64,000 bases of DNA from Mycobacterium sp. GA-1199 (GTDB lineage Bacteria; Actinomycetota; Actinomycetes; Mycobacteriales; Mycobacteriaceae): positions 1-64,000 of the forward strand of contig NZ_LQIX01000015.1 in assembly GCF_001500045.1 (NCBI RefSeq). Direction: 5' to 3'. The notes under the pieces were generated by a model, which searched no databases, was not told where the DNA came from, and saw only the letters and a list, made by a program, of their open reading frames with translations. The first letter of the stretch is position 1; every line of letters begins with the position of its first letter. The translations under genes were made by a program, and so were the position numbers. Shown piece by piece: positions 36,128 to 45,629 of the stretch.

Positions 36128-38221
36128 TTAGGAAACCGCTTTCAGGCTGGTTTCGGGGGTGAGGTCCAGCCGCCGCAGCAGCTGGGCATTGAGCGCCACC
36201 ACGACCGTCGACGCCGACATCAAGATCGCGCCGACGGACATCGGCAGGACGAAGCCGATCGGCGCCAGCACCCCGGCGGCGAGCGGGACCGACACCAAGT
36301 TGTATCCCGCTGCCCACCAGAGGTTTTGCTTCATCTTGCGGTACGCGGCCCGGGACAGCAGCAGCACCGACAGCACCGAGCGCGGATCCGACCCGGCCAG
36401 GATCACCCCGGCCGAGGCGATCGCCACGTCGGTTCCGGCGCCGATCGCTATGCCGACGTCGGCCGCAGCGAGCGCGGGTGCGTCGTTGACCCCGTCCCCG
36501 ACCATCGCCACTTTGCGGCCCTCACCTTGCAACTCGGCCACCTTCGCCGCCTTGTCCTCCGGCCGGACCCCGGCGAAGACGCGCTCGATCCCCAGGTCGG
36601 CGGCCACGGCTCGCGCGACGGCCTCCGCGTCGCCGGTGATCATCACCACTTCGATGCCCAGCTTCGTCAGCGCCTCGACCACCTGCGCGGACTCCGGTCG
36701 CACCTCGTCGGCCAGCTTGATCGCACCCACGGCGTCACCGTCGACGACTACGTGCAGGATGATCGCCCCCTCGTCGCGCCACTGGCCGGTTTCGGGGAGG
36801 TCGGTCAGTCCCGCTTCGGACAGCATCCGCGGTCCGCCGACCTGGACGCCGCGGCCCCCGACCGTGGCCTTGACGCCGACCGCCGGGGACGAGCTGAAGT
36901 CGGTGGTCGGCGGCAGCGCCAGCGAGCGGTCGCGCGCGGCCTCGACGATCGCCCTGGCCAGCGGATGCTCGGAGTACGCCTCGGCCGCCGCCGCCCAGGC
37001 CAGCACGTCCTCGGCGGACTGTCCGGGTGCGGTCGCGACCGCGGTGACCGTCGGCTCCCCCTTGGTCAGCGTGCCGGTCTTGTCGAAGAGCACGGCATCG
37101 ACGGTCCGCATGCTCTCCAGCGCCAGCCGGTCCTTGACCAGAACGCCCCCGCGCGCGGCGCGTTCGGTGGCGATCGAGACGACCAGGGGTATCGCCAGCC
37201 CGAGCGCGTGCGGGCACGCGATCACCAGCACGGTGATGGTCCTGACGACGGCCGCGGCGGGCATCCCCGCGAACGACCACACCACCGCGGTGATGACGGC
37301 CGCCGACAACGCGAACCAGAACAACCAGCCCGCCGCCTTGTCGGCCAGGCGCTGGGCCCGCGACGACGAGTTCTGCGCCTCGGTCACCAACCGCTGGATA
37401 CCGGCGAGCGTCGTGTCGTCGCCGACCGCGCTGACCCGCACCCGCAACCCCGAGTCGGTGGCCACGGTGCCGGCCACGACGTGGTCGCCGGTCTCGCGGC
37501 GGACCGGACGCGATTCACCGGTGACCATCGACTCGTCGACGTCCGCGGCGCCGGCGACGATCTCGCCGTCAGCGGGGATGTTGCCTCCCGGGCGCACCAG
37601 CACGACGTCGCCCACCCGCAGCTGTGCCGGTGCGACGGTCTCCGTGCCGCCGTCGACGACCCGCTCGGCCTCGTCGGGCAGCAGCGCAGCCAGCGAATCG
37701 AGCGCGGACGTGGTCTGCGCGAGCGAGCGCATCTCGATCCAGTGGCCGAGCAGCATGATCACGATCAGCAGCGCCAGTTCCCACCAGAAGTCCAGTTCGT
37801 GATGCAGCACGCCGAGGCTGGCGCCCCAGGACGACAGGAAGGCCACCGTGATTGCAAGCCCGATCAGCAGCATCATTCCCGGTGCGCGGGAACGAATTTC
37901 ACTCACTGCCCCGGACAGGAAGGGTCGCCCGCCCCAGACGTACATCACGGTGCCGAGCACCGGCGGAACCCATCGGATCCCGGGAATGTCGGGCAGCGAG
38001 TAGCCGAGGATCATCGCGAACATCCCGGACAGCGCGACCGTCGGGACGGCGAGCACCAGCATGGTCCAGAACAGGCGCCGGAACTCGGCTACATGGCCGG
38101 AGTGGTCATGACCGCCCGAGTGGCCGTTCGAGTGGCCGCCCGGATGGTCGTGGCCCGAATGACCGTCGGCGGCCGTGTCAGGGTGTTGTGCACCATGGCC
38201 GGTATGCGTCATGGCGGCCAT
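36128..38221 (-). CDS. Copper/silver P1B-type ATPase with CPH motif (CopB-like)
   Basis: The 697-residue P-type ATPase has a His-rich N-terminus (about residues 5-45, many GHS/HSGH units) instead of a CxxC domain. The transport helix motif is CPH (VIACPHALGLA), the phosphorylation site FDKTGTLTKGE, the nucleotide HP motif SEHPLARA, and the last helices contain the family MSxST sequence (MSASTVVVALN). These mark the P1B-3 group, Cu/Ag export. ATG 38221 or 38212 may be used; the CsoR-type box lies directly before. Confidence 0.92.
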   Translation of the reverse strand: MAAMTHTGHGAQHPDTAADGHSGHDHPGGHSNGHSGGHDHSGHVAEFRRLFWTMLVLAVPTVALSGMFAMILGYSLPDIPGIRWVPPVLGTVMYVWGGRPFLSGAVSEIRSRAPGMMLLIGLAITVAFLSSWGASLGVLHHELDFWWELALLIVIMLLGHWIEMRSLAQTTSALDSLAALLPDEAERVVDGGTETVAPAQLRVGDVVLVRPGGNIPADGEIVAGAADVDESMVTGESRPVRRETGDHVVAGTVATDSGLRVRVSAVGDDTTLAGIQRLVTEAQNSSSRAQRLADKAAGWLFWFALSAAVITAVVWSFAGMPAAAVVRTITVLVIACPHALGLAIPLVVSIATERAARGGVLVKDRLALESMRTVDAVLFDKTGTLTKGEPTVTAVATAPGQSAEDVLAWAAAAEAYSEHPLARAIVEAARDRSLALPPTTDFSSSPAVGVKATVGGRGVQVGGPRMLSEAGLTDLPETGQWRDEGAIILHVVVDGDAVGAIKLADEVRPESAQVVEALTKLGIEVVMITGDAEAVARAVAADLGIERVFAGVRPEDKAAKVAELQGEGRKVAMVGDGVNDAPALAAADVGIAIGAGTDVAIASAGVILAGSDPRSVLSVLLLSRAAYRKMKQNLWWAAGYNLVSVPLAAGVLAPIGFVLPMSVGAILMSASTVVVALNAQLLRRLDLTPETSLKAVS

Positions 38222-38223
38222 GG

Positions 38224-38242
38224 TATACCCCCTAGGGGTATA
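38224..38242. promoter_or_regulatory. CsoR/RicR-type copper operator
   Basis: TATACCCCCTAGGGGTATA is a near-perfect palindrome that fits the ATACCCC-N3-GGGGTAT pattern of CsoR-family copper repressors. It ends 2 bases before the ATPase ATG at 38221 and 33 bases before the divergent thioesterase-like gene. No csoR/ricR gene lies in the window, so regulation would be in trans. Confidence 0.82.
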
Positions 38243-38275
38243 TAGCCAGGGCTTGTTCGGTCACGCTGTATCCCG

Positions 38276-39079
38276 ATGTCACATCCACTGAACACTCCGC
38301 TGGGCCGGTTCGGCATCGGGACGTCGGTGGACGCGCCCGATGAGTGTGTGGCGTCGATTCCGGTGGGTGGGATGGTGAACCCGCTGACCGGCGCCCCGAC
38401 CATCGCGCCCATGGCGATGCTCGTCGATCACGCGTGCGGCCTCGTCAACCACCGGCGCCGCGCCGATGGCGAGTGGACGGTGTCCAGCGAGCTGTCCCTG
38501 GAAGCCGATCCGGACGCCGCCGAGATCATCGCCGGCGCACCCGATGTACCGGTGGTCGCGACCGCCCGGCCGTTCGGTGCCAAGAGCGACGTGGCATTGG
38601 CGCTGTGCGAACTCACCCACCGCGACACTGTGCTCGCCACCGCCACCGTGCGCTCGTTCTACATCCACTCGCCCGCCGACATCGCACCGTTCCCCGACGG
38701 CCCGTCCGGCCCGCTGCCGCCAGGGACGCTCGCCGACCGAATGGCGGTTCGCGTCGCCGAGAGCGGCGGCGCTGGGCGGGTTCTGCTGCAGGACGAGGAC
38801 CCCGTGCTGAACAACGCGATCGGCATCGTGCACGGCGGCGTCACCGCGATGGCGCTGGAACTGGTCGCGGCCGCGGCGCTCGACACCGACGGCCTCGACC
38901 AGCCGTTGCGAACGGCGTCGCTGAGGGTCAACTTCATGCGGCCCTTCCACAGCGGACCCGAATCCCGTTATGTGGGAACCGCTTTGCGTGTCGGGCGCAG
39001 GACAGGTGTTGCCGAGGGGCAAGCCGTCGGCCCCGGTGGCGGGGTGGCGATCATCGCCAGACTGACCGCGTACCGCTGA
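38276..39079 (+). CDS. Double hot-dog (PaaI/acyl-CoA thioesterase-like) protein
   Basis: The 267-residue protein contains two hot-dog folds, about residues 25-130 and 155-265. The second has the PaaI motif NNAIGIVHGGVTAMALE. The first has a weaker MVNPLTGAPTIAPMAMLVDHA block. Such proteins hydrolyse acyl-CoA thioesters. It starts at ATG 38276 on the other side of the copper operator from the ATPase gene; a copper link is unlikely but not excluded. A CLC gene follows at 25 bases. Confidence 0.85.
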   Translation: MSHPLNTPLGRFGIGTSVDAPDECVASIPVGGMVNPLTGAPTIAPMAMLVDHACGLVNHRRRADGEWTVSSELSLEADPDAAEIIAGAPDVPVVATARPFGAKSDVALALCELTHRDTVLATATVRSFYIHSPADIAPFPDGPSGPLPPGTLADRMAVRVAESGGAGRVLLQDEDPVLNNAIGIVHGGVTAMALELVAAAALDTDGLDQPLRTASLRVNFMRPFHSGPESRYVGTALRVGRRTGVAEGQAVGPGGGVAIIARLTAYR

Positions 39080-39103
39080 CAGTCGCGCTAGCATCTGGAG
39101 ACC

Positions 39104-40495
39104 ATGGCCGAGACCCGTGAAACCGGCGGCGGCCTCGGCGGATTCATTCGGCGCTCCGGTTACATCCGTAAGTGGCTGATCCTCGGGATCGCGATCGGCG
39201 TCATCGCCGGCCTCGGCGCGGTGGTGTTCTATCTGGCGCTCGACTATGCGGGCGACTTCCTGCTCGGCGACCTGGCCGGCTACCGGATCCCCAAACCGGT
39301 CGGCGACGGCGGCGATCCCGGTTCGGCCGGCTTCGACCGGCCGTGGGCCATCCCGCTGGTGGTCTTCGGCGGTGCACTCGTATCGGCATGGCTGGTCGCG
39401 AAGTTCGCTCCGGAGGCCGAAGGACACGGCACCGACAGCGCGATCGAGGCCGTGCACACCGATCCCCGCGCCATCCGGGGGCGAGCCATCGTGATCAAGA
39501 CCATCGCCAGCGCGCTGACCATCGGATCGGGCGGCTCGGGCGGGCGTGAGGGACCCGCGGCGCAGATCTCCGCCGGCTTCGGATCCCTGTTGACGAAGTG
39601 GCTCAACCTGTCCGACGAGGATGGACGGATCGCGGTGTCGCTCGGCATCGGATCGGGCATCGGGGCGATCTTCGGCGCCCCGCTGGGCGGCGCGGTGCTG
39701 GCGGCGTCGATCGTGTACCGCCGGGACTTCGACTACCAGGCGCTGATACCGGGATTCATCACCTCGGCGACCGCCTACTCGGTACTCGGTTCGATCCTCG
39801 GCTTCGACCCGCTGTTCGGGTTCGTCGCCGCCGACTACCGGTTCGAGAGCCCGCTGGATCTGAGTTGGTTCGTCGGGCTCGGTGTCGTCGCGGCCGGCGT
39901 CGGATACCTCTACGCGCGCATCTTCTACGGAACCGTCGCGCTGACCGCGCGGCTGCCGGGTCACAAGGTGCTCAAACCGGCGGTGGGCGGGCTGGCGGTG
40001 GGATTGCTGGCGCTCGCGATCCCGCAGGTGCTGGCCAGCGGGTACGGATGGGCGCAGAAGGCCACGGCCACCGACACTTTGATGGCGATACCGCTGTGGA
40101 TCGTATTGATCCTGCCGCTGGCCAAGATCGTGGCGACGTCGCTGTCGATCGGCACCGGCGGATCCGGCGGTATCTTCGGGCCCGGTGTCGTGGTGGGCGC
40201 GTTCGTCGGCGCCGCTCTGTGGCGACTCGGCGATCTGGTCGACGCTCCCGGAATCCCCGACAGCCCAGCCACGTTCGTCGTCGTCGGCATGATGGCGTGT
40301 TTCGGCAGCGTCGCGCACGCCCCGTTGGCCGTGATGATCATGGTGGCGGAGATGACCGGCTCGTTCTCGGTGATCCCGTGCGCGATGGTGGCGGTCGGGA
40401 TCGCCTACATGTTGGTGTCGCGCACCGACGTGTCGATCTACCAGGCTCAGCGTCTCGACCGCGAAACCGCGCGGGCGCAACGCGGTGCCGGCTGA
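39104..40495 (+). CDS. CLC-family chloride channel/antiporter
   Basis: The 463-residue membrane protein has the three CLC selectivity motifs GSGGREGPAAQ with the gating Glu, GSGIGAIFGAPLGGAVLA, and GTGGSGGIFGPGVVVGAF. No CBS domains follow the last helix. The Glu of REGP favours Cl-/H+ exchange or gated channel activity. It probably shares a transcript with the thioesterase-like gene. Confidence 0.93.
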   Translation: MAETRETGGGLGGFIRRSGYIRKWLILGIAIGVIAGLGAVVFYLALDYAGDFLLGDLAGYRIPKPVGDGGDPGSAGFDRPWAIPLVVFGGALVSAWLVAKFAPEAEGHGTDSAIEAVHTDPRAIRGRAIVIKTIASALTIGSGGSGGREGPAAQISAGFGSLLTKWLNLSDEDGRIAVSLGIGSGIGAIFGAPLGGAVLAASIVYRRDFDYQALIPGFITSATAYSVLGSILGFDPLFGFVAADYRFESPLDLSWFVGLGVVAAGVGYLYARIFYGTVALTARLPGHKVLKPAVGGLAVGLLALAIPQVLASGYGWAQKATATDTLMAIPLWIVLILPLAKIVATSLSIGTGGSGGIFGPGVVVGAFVGAALWRLGDLVDAPGIPDSPATFVVVGMMACFGSVAHAPLAVMIMVAEMTGSFSVIPCAMVAVGIAYMLVSRTDVSIYQAQRLDRETARAQRGAG

Positions 40496-40519
40496 CGCCG
40501 GTCACCTCCGCCGGAGACG

Positions 40520-41083
40520 TTACTTGCCCGAGGACTTCTTCTTGGCCTGGCTTGCGGCCGCCTTCTCCGTCGTCGCGCCCTTGTTGGCGAGCTCACCACC
40601 CGCGTTCTCCAGGTGTGCGCGCACGAACCACTGGAACTTCTCGAGTTCGGCGGCGTGGCCGATCAGGATGTCCTCGGTCACCGGGTCGGCGTCCTCGGCC
40701 TCTTCGATGTTCTGACGGGTGTCTTCGATGATCCCGTCGTAGACGAGGTCGAGCGCAGCGAGGTGCGCCTGCACGGTATCGCGATCGAGCGAGTAGTCAT
40801 CCCAGCTGCGGTCCTCGATGATCGCGCCGGGCGTGCCCTTCGGCGAGAAGCCGAGGGTGGCGATCCGTTCGGCGACCTCGTCGGCATAACCGCGCACCAA
40901 CTCGACCTGCGGATCGATCATCTCGTGCACGCCGATGAAGTTCGGGCCCACCACATTCCAGTGGATGTGCTTGAGGGTCAGGTGAAGATCGTTGTACCGG
41001 CTCAACTGCTTCTGCAGAAGTTCGGCGACCTTCGTGGCGTCTTTGTCAGTCATGCCGGGGACTGTGTAATTGGATCTAGGCAT
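40520..41083 (-). CDS. dps: DNA-binding ferritin-like protein Dps
   Basis: From ATG 41083 (GGAG at about 6 bases) the protein has 187 residues, close to M. smegmatis Dps1 (183). The ferroxidase residues lie in HLTLKHIHWNVVGPNFIGVH and MIDPQVELVRGYADEVAER. A Lys-rich C-terminal tail (KAAASQAKKKSSGK) would bind DNA, as in M. smegmatis. Dps oxidises Fe(II) with H2O2 and coats DNA in stress. It complements BfrB at the other end of the window. Longer in-frame starts lack support. Confidence 0.95.
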   Translation of the reverse strand: MPRSNYTVPGMTDKDATKVAELLQKQLSRYNDLHLTLKHIHWNVVGPNFIGVHEMIDPQVELVRGYADEVAERIATLGFSPKGTPGAIIEDRSWDDYSLDRDTVQAHLAALDLVYDGIIEDTRQNIEEAEDADPVTEDILIGHAAELEKFQWFVRAHLENAGGELANKGATTEKAAASQAKKKSSGK

Positions 41084-41163
41084 GGAAGCTCCTTTGCACG
41101 CATAGGGTGTCGTCGCTTCGACTACCCGCTGCATTGGTGCGGTAATCCACCGCGTCGGCGGCG

Positions 41164-42075
41164 TCACATCTCGATCAGATTCGGGATCGCCATGCGCGGC
41201 CCGAATCGTGGCAACACCGCAAGCCCGCTCACCTCCAACAACCGCACCGCGCGGTGACGGTGAGGCCGAAGCGGTTCGAGCAACTCGACCATCGCGGGAT
41301 CATCGATCGGATGTCCCAGGAGGCTCCAACCGACCATCTTCGCCAGGTGATAGTCGCCGACCGAGAGAGCGTCCGCGTCACCGAATGCGCGCTGACTGGT
41401 CTCCGCGGCGGTCCACTCACCGACTCCCGGAAGCGACGCCATCGCGACGCGGGCCTTGGCCGGTGACCGGGCGCCAAGCCGTTCCAGGGAGTCGGCGCGT
41501 TGCGCGCACACGACGACTGTGCGTGCCCGGCGGGGATCGACGTTGGCGCGGTGGAACTCCCACGACGGAATGCGGCACCAGACCTCACCGGGAGGCGGAA
41601 CCCGCATGTGCGCGGGCGCCGGTCCGGGCGCGGGCGCTCCGTACTTGGTGACGAGCAGCCGCCAAGCGCGGCGAGCGTCCTTGCCGTAGACCCGCTGTTC
41701 GAGCACCGCGGGAATCAGCGCTTCGAGCACGCGGTCGGTGCGGCCCAGCCGCAGATGCCGGACGCGTCGATGCGCGGCGGCGATGGTCGGTTCGGTGGGT
41801 ACGAAACCGACGCTGTCGTCGTACGCGCCGAGCAGGGCGGGCAGGGTCTCGGCGAATTCTGTCGCGCCGTCACCCCATGCTTCACAGTCGACGGTGTCGG
41901 GTGCCGATTTGGTGAGACGCGCGGCGACCGGCCCGCTGCGCATCAGGCTGGTGCGCCAGATGGCGCCATCGTGAGCGTCGTAATAGCAGGGGTCCGTTCG
42001 GCCACGCCGCAGCGGCGCCAGCGTCAACGCAGGGCTGACCGGGCCGTCGAAGGCGACGCTGACCGAGGTGTGCAC
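41164..42075 (-). CDS. AlkA-like DNA-3-methyladenine glycosylase family protein
   Basis: The 303-residue protein has an HhH-GPD core (VAMASLPGVGEWTAAETSQRAF) followed by the catalytic Asp region GDADALSVGDYHLAKMVGW. The N-terminal beta domain ends near residue 100. It would excise alkylated bases in base-excision repair. It lies beside dps and the SOS-boxed HNH gene, so it is in a DNA-damage setting. The start is near ATG/GTG 42075; the gene is 9 bases after DUF427. Confidence 0.87.
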   Translation of the reverse strand: MHTSVSVAFDGPVSPALTLAPLRRGRTDPCYYDAHDGAIWRTSLMRSGPVAARLTKSAPDTVDCEAWGDGATEFAETLPALLGAYDDSVGFVPTEPTIAAAHRRVRHLRLGRTDRVLEALIPAVLEQRVYGKDARRAWRLLVTKYGAPAPGPAPAHMRVPPPGEVWCRIPSWEFHRANVDPRRARTVVVCAQRADSLERLGARSPAKARVAMASLPGVGEWTAAETSQRAFGDADALSVGDYHLAKMVGWSLLGHPIDDPAMVELLEPLRPHRHRAVRLLEVSGLAVLPRFGPRMAIPNLIEM

Positions 42076-42084
42076 CGGCCAAGG

Positions 42085-42465
42085 TTATGCCTGAGCCACG
42101 ACGATCTCCGCTTTGTCCGGGTAGAACGCGACATGCCCGGCGATGGGGGCGACTGCCGGGTAGGGCTTCTCATAGGTCCAGATGGCGTCCTCGACGACGG
42201 TGCCGGCCTCGGTCACCACGTGGAAGTAGGCTGCGTCGCCCTTGAACGGGCAGTACGTCTGGGTGTCGCTGGGCCTGAGTTTGTCTTGGACGACGTCGGC
42301 GAACGGGATGTACTGCACGGCCGGGTACGTCGACTCCTGCAGCGTCAACGCCCGGTCGGTGTCGGCGACGATCTCGCCGTTCACCCGGGCGGTGACGTGT
42401 CTGCCGGTCGGCGCGACGGTGATCGGGTGTTCCGCGGTGGGCTCAAGTACGGGTCGATCGCTCAT
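42085..42465 (-). CDS. DUF427-domain protein
   Basis: The 126-residue protein is a single DUF427 domain: VNGEIVADTDRALTLQE, YIPFADVVQDKLRPSDTQTY, CPFKGDAAYFHV. These small beta-rich proteins are widespread in actinobacteria; function is unknown. ATG 42465 is 70 bases from the divergent HNH gene, with the SOS box between them. Confidence 0.9.
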   Translation of the reverse strand: MSDRPVLEPTAEHPITVAPTGRHVTARVNGEIVADTDRALTLQESTYPAVQYIPFADVVQDKLRPSDTQTYCPFKGDAAYFHVVTEAGTVVEDAIWTYEKPYPAVAPIAGHVAFYPDKAEIVVAQA

Positions 42466-42526
42466 GTCATGGCCAACGTTCGAGTTGGCGGCTGGATTCC
42501 GGACGTGTCATACCCCCGTGACATAC

Positions 42527-42542
42527 TCGAACACATGTTCGG
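42527..42542. promoter_or_regulatory. LexA (SOS) box over the HNH gene start
   Basis: TCGAACACATGTTCGG matches the mycobacterial SOS box TCGAAC-N4-GTTCGA at all but the last of the 12 defined bases. The HNH gene ATG (42535-42537) lies inside it, so LexA would block a leaderless transcript. REP13E12-type genes are known to carry such boxes. Confidence 0.8.
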
Positions 42543-44058
42543 ATCGCAGTTCGCGGAGGTGGACGACGCCGCTCTGGTCGCCGCCATCGCCGACGGTGCG
42601 CGTGCGGAGGCCGAGGCCGCGGCGCGCCGGTTCGCGGCCATCGCGGAGCTGATCCGGCGCAAGGTCAGCGAGGATGACGAACGCAGTCTGTGTGCGTTCG
42701 ACCCGTGGGACAGTGTCGCCGCCGAGGTGGCCGCGGCGATGACAATCGGGCATCGACGCGCGTCCGGGCAGATGCGGATCGCGGAGGCGTTGCGCGAGCG
42801 GCTGCCACAGGTGGCCGCGCTGTTCGAACGGGGCGGAATCGGTGCGCGGATCGTCTCGGCGATCACTTGGCGCACCCAACTTGTCCAGGATCCTGAGGCG
42901 TTGGCGCTCATCGACACGGCGCTTGCGAAACGGGCGTCTCGGTTGGGTCCTTTGTCCGAGCAGCGGTTGGACGAGGCCATCGACGCGCTCGTCGACAAGT
43001 TCGACCCAGAAGCGGTGCGGAGAAGTCGGTCGACGGCGCGCACCCGGGATTTCCACATCGGTGATGTCGATGACCCGGCCGGCACCGCTTCGGTGTGGGG
43101 CAGGCTGTTGGTCACCGATGCCGCTGTCCTCAAACTCCGCCTCGCCGAGATGATGCAGGGGTTGTGCGACAACGATCCGCGCAGCATGGGCGAGCGGCGA
43201 GCCGACGCTATCGGCGCGTTGGCCGCCAACCAAGACCGGTTGGGTTGCGCATGCGGATCACCGACGTGCGCCGCGGCCGCTCCGCAAACGTCGAACGTCG
43301 TCGTCCACGTGATCGCCGACCAAGACGCGATCGAGAACGCCGCTGCTGCAGCAGGTAACGACGCTCCCCCTGCAACCGAAGGAGACACGGACGGCGCCGC
43401 CCCGCCTCAGGCGGACGCAGAACGCGCCGCGGACAGCACTGCCGCAGAAGGCACTACCCCACCTCAGGCCGACTCGCAAGGCGCCGAGAAGCGAGGCACC
43501 GCGGTACTGCTGGGCCACGGTGCCCTGCCCACCTCACTGCTGCCCTGGCTGATCGGCCGCGGCGCGAAGGTGCGTCCGGTCAAGACACCCAGGCCCGACG
43601 CCGAGGCGCGATACCAGCCGTCGACGGCGCTGGCCGAGTTCGTGCGAATGCGTGATATGTACTGTCGCGCACCGGGATGCGACGTGCCCGCCGACCTTTG
43701 CGACATCGACCACACGACCCCGTGGCCGCTCGGGCCCACGCATCCGTCGAACCTCAAATGCCTGTGCCGCAAGCACCACATGATGAAGACGTTCGATGGG
43801 TGGCTCGATGTTCAGCTGCCCGACGGCACGGTGATCTGGAAATCACCGAGCGGCAGGACCTATACCACGACACCCGGCAGCAAGTTGTTCTTCGATTGGG
43901 ACACCACCACCGCCAACCTTCCACCACCATCGGCGGTTTCGCCGTCGCAGGTTGATCGCACGGCGAAGATGCCGAAGCGAAAACGAACGCGGGCCGCCGA
44001 CTTCGCCGCACGGATCAAGGCTGAGCGGGCACGCAACGCCGACCCCGCACCGTTCTGA
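42535..44058 (+). CDS. 13E12-family DUF222/HNH endonuclease
   Basis: From ATG 42535 the protein has 507 residues. An N-terminal DUF222 helical domain is followed by a low-complexity Ala/Asp/Gln-rich linker (about residues 262-320, with two PPQAD copies). A C-terminal HNH nuclease domain follows (YCRAPGCDVPADLCDIDHTTPW, then NLKCLCRKHHMMKTF). This matches the REP13E12 family of multi-copy mycobacterial genes. The tail is Lys/Arg-rich. It is probably induced by DNA damage through the overlapping SOS box. Confidence 0.92.
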   Translation: MFGSQFAEVDDAALVAAIADGARAEAEAAARRFAAIAELIRRKVSEDDERSLCAFDPWDSVAAEVAAAMTIGHRRASGQMRIAEALRERLPQVAALFERGGIGARIVSAITWRTQLVQDPEALALIDTALAKRASRLGPLSEQRLDEAIDALVDKFDPEAVRRSRSTARTRDFHIGDVDDPAGTASVWGRLLVTDAAVLKLRLAEMMQGLCDNDPRSMGERRADAIGALAANQDRLGCACGSPTCAAAAPQTSNVVVHVIADQDAIENAAAAAGNDAPPATEGDTDGAAPPQADAERAADSTAAEGTTPPQADSQGAEKRGTAVLLGHGALPTSLLPWLIGRGAKVRPVKTPRPDAEARYQPSTALAEFVRMRDMYCRAPGCDVPADLCDIDHTTPWPLGPTHPSNLKCLCRKHHMMKTFDGWLDVQLPDGTVIWKSPSGRTYTTTPGSKLFFDWDTTTANLPPPSAVSPSQVDRTAKMPKRKRTRAADFAARIKAERARNADPAPF

Positions 44059-44131
44059 GCGAGATACGTTATCGCGGGTGTCTGCTCGATGAGGCGCGAT
44101 CCGATTCCTGAGTAGGTGGTGTAATCGGTTG

Positions 44132-44788
44132 ATGAGCGATCTGGACAAGCGCGGCGCGGTGTACGTCTTGACCCTCGGCGAGGATGAGAACCGCTTCCAC
44201 CCTGACCGGCTGGCAGCGATCAACTCCGCACTCGACGAGGTGGAGGCCGCCGATGGGCCGAGGGCCGTCGTCACCACGGGCAGCGGCAAGTTCTACTCCA
44301 ACGGTCTGGACCTGGACTTCATGGCGGCCAATCCCGATGCGGCTGAAGCCAACCTCGCCGACGTGCACGCGCTGTTGGCACGCGTGGTGGCGTTTCCGGC
44401 GCCGATCATCGCCGCGGTGCAGGGACACGCGTTCGCCGCGGGCGCGATGCTGGCGCTCGCCCACGACCAGATCGTCATGCGCGCCGATCGCGGCTTCTTC
44501 TGCCTCCCGGAGGTCGACCTCGGTATCCCGTTCACGGGCGGCATGAACGCGCTCATCCGGGCCCGACTGCCGATCGCGACCGCACACGAGGCGATGACCA
44601 CCGCGCGACGGTACGGCGGCGAAGAGGCCCGCGCGGCCGGGATTGTCGCGGCCGCCGCCGGGGAGGGTGAAGTCCTCGACGCGGCGGTTGAGCGGGCAGC
44701 AGCTTTGGCCGCCAAAGCCGGCCCGGTGTTCGGCACGATCAAGGCGCGCTTGTACGCCGAGGTGATCGCCGAGCTCAACGTCCGCTAG
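44132..44788 (+). CDS. Enoyl-CoA hydratase/isomerase family protein
   Basis: The 218-residue crotonase-fold protein is short for the family (usually about 260). It has FYSNGLDLDFM and the oxyanion-hole motif VQGHAFAAGAMLALAHD. Catalytic Glu/Asp candidates lie in FCLPEVDLGIPF. The shortened C-terminus resembles the delta3-delta2 isomerase-like group. It starts at ATG 44132. The substrate is unknown, and it converges on the methyltransferase gene with a 9-base gap. Confidence 0.88.
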   Translation: MSDLDKRGAVYVLTLGEDENRFHPDRLAAINSALDEVEAADGPRAVVTTGSGKFYSNGLDLDFMAANPDAAEANLADVHALLARVVAFPAPIIAAVQGHAFAAGAMLALAHDQIVMRADRGFFCLPEVDLGIPFTGGMNALIRARLPIATAHEAMTTARRYGGEEARAAGIVAAAAGEGEVLDAAVERAAALAAKAGPVFGTIKARLYAEVIAELNVR

Positions 44789-44797
44789 ACACAACGC

Positions 44798-45616
44798 TCA
44801 GAAGGCCCAGCGATGATACTGCGCCATATACCGCAGCGACGGCACCACCGACATCGCCTTACCCAGCGCCCGGTAGTACCACGCGACGTCGCGAAACGTC
44901 GGGGAGTCGAACGGTGACACCCACGCCAGCAACCGCACGCCGGGCACCGCCGTGGCGATGTCCTCCGGACCGTCGATCCCCCAGTGCAGCGTCGCCCCCG
45001 CGCGCCGCACCACCGCGTTCAGGAACTGCGACCGGATGCCGAGCTGGCTGAACGCGTCGAATTGCAGTTCACCGCAGGGGAACCCGTCGACAACTCGTCG
45101 CAGCAGTGCCACACCGTCGGATTCGGTCAGATACATGGTCAGGCCCTCGGCGATCATCAAAACGGGTCGATCCGAGGGAATCTCAGACAGCCACGACACG
45201 TCGGTGACCGAGGCGCCGATCACCCGATAGTGGTCGCGAGGCGGATAGAGCTGCGTGCGCAGATCGGCCACCTCCGGGTAGTCGATGTCGAACCAGTCGA
45301 CCCCCGGCCCGGGATCGATCCGGACTGCCCGCGCGTCCAGCCCGCACCCGAGGTGCAACACGACCGCCCGCGAATGCACGGCCAGGAACTGGCGCGTCCA
45401 CCTGTCGAAGTGCGCGCTACGGGTGGTCACCGACGCCGAAGTGGCCGGTGTGATCGACGTTTTCGACCAGTCGAAGTCGATGCGCCCGACGATGTCCCTG
45501 GCGAACCGATCCCCCAGAATCGGTTTCGGCAGGTCGGCGTCCAGCGCCTTGGCGTAGAACGTCGCGAGCATGGTCTGCGGCGCACCGGACAAATCGACGT
45601 GCAGCTTGTCGGGCAT
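44798..45616 (-). CDS. Leucine-carboxyl-methyltransferase-like SAM methyltransferase
   Basis: From ATG 45616 (GAGGAG upstream) the protein has 272 residues. It has the LCM-type features TTRSAHFDRWTRQFLAV, SAM loop VLHLGCGLDARAVRI, and VLMIAEGLTMYL. Actinobacterial members methylate small carboxylates or polyketides. It lies 13 bases after the 3beta-HSD-like gene on the same strand, so it probably belongs to the KstR-boxed operon. Open sequence upstream of the ATG lies in the next gene. Confidence 0.85.
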   Translation of the reverse strand: MPDKLHVDLSGAPQTMLATFYAKALDADLPKPILGDRFARDIVGRIDFDWSKTSITPATSASVTTRSAHFDRWTRQFLAVHSRAVVLHLGCGLDARAVRIDPGPGVDWFDIDYPEVADLRTQLYPPRDHYRVIGASVTDVSWLSEIPSDRPVLMIAEGLTMYLTESDGVALLRRVVDGFPCGELQFDAFSQLGIRSQFLNAVVRRAGATLHWGIDGPEDIATAVPGVRLLAWVSPFDSPTFRDVAWYYRALGKAMSVVPSLRYMAQYHRWAF

Positions 45617-45629
45617 CTCTCCTCGCGAG

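Noticed and set aside
36159..38245. Long plus-strand frames antisense to the P1B ATPase
   Set aside because: The ATPase on the minus strand has all P-type motifs in order. The antisense frames are Arg/Ser-rich shadow sequence.
38279..40480. A 733-codon minus-strand frame antisense to the thioesterase-like and CLC genes
   Set aside because: It crosses two real genes and has no domain; it is typical of high-GC DNA.
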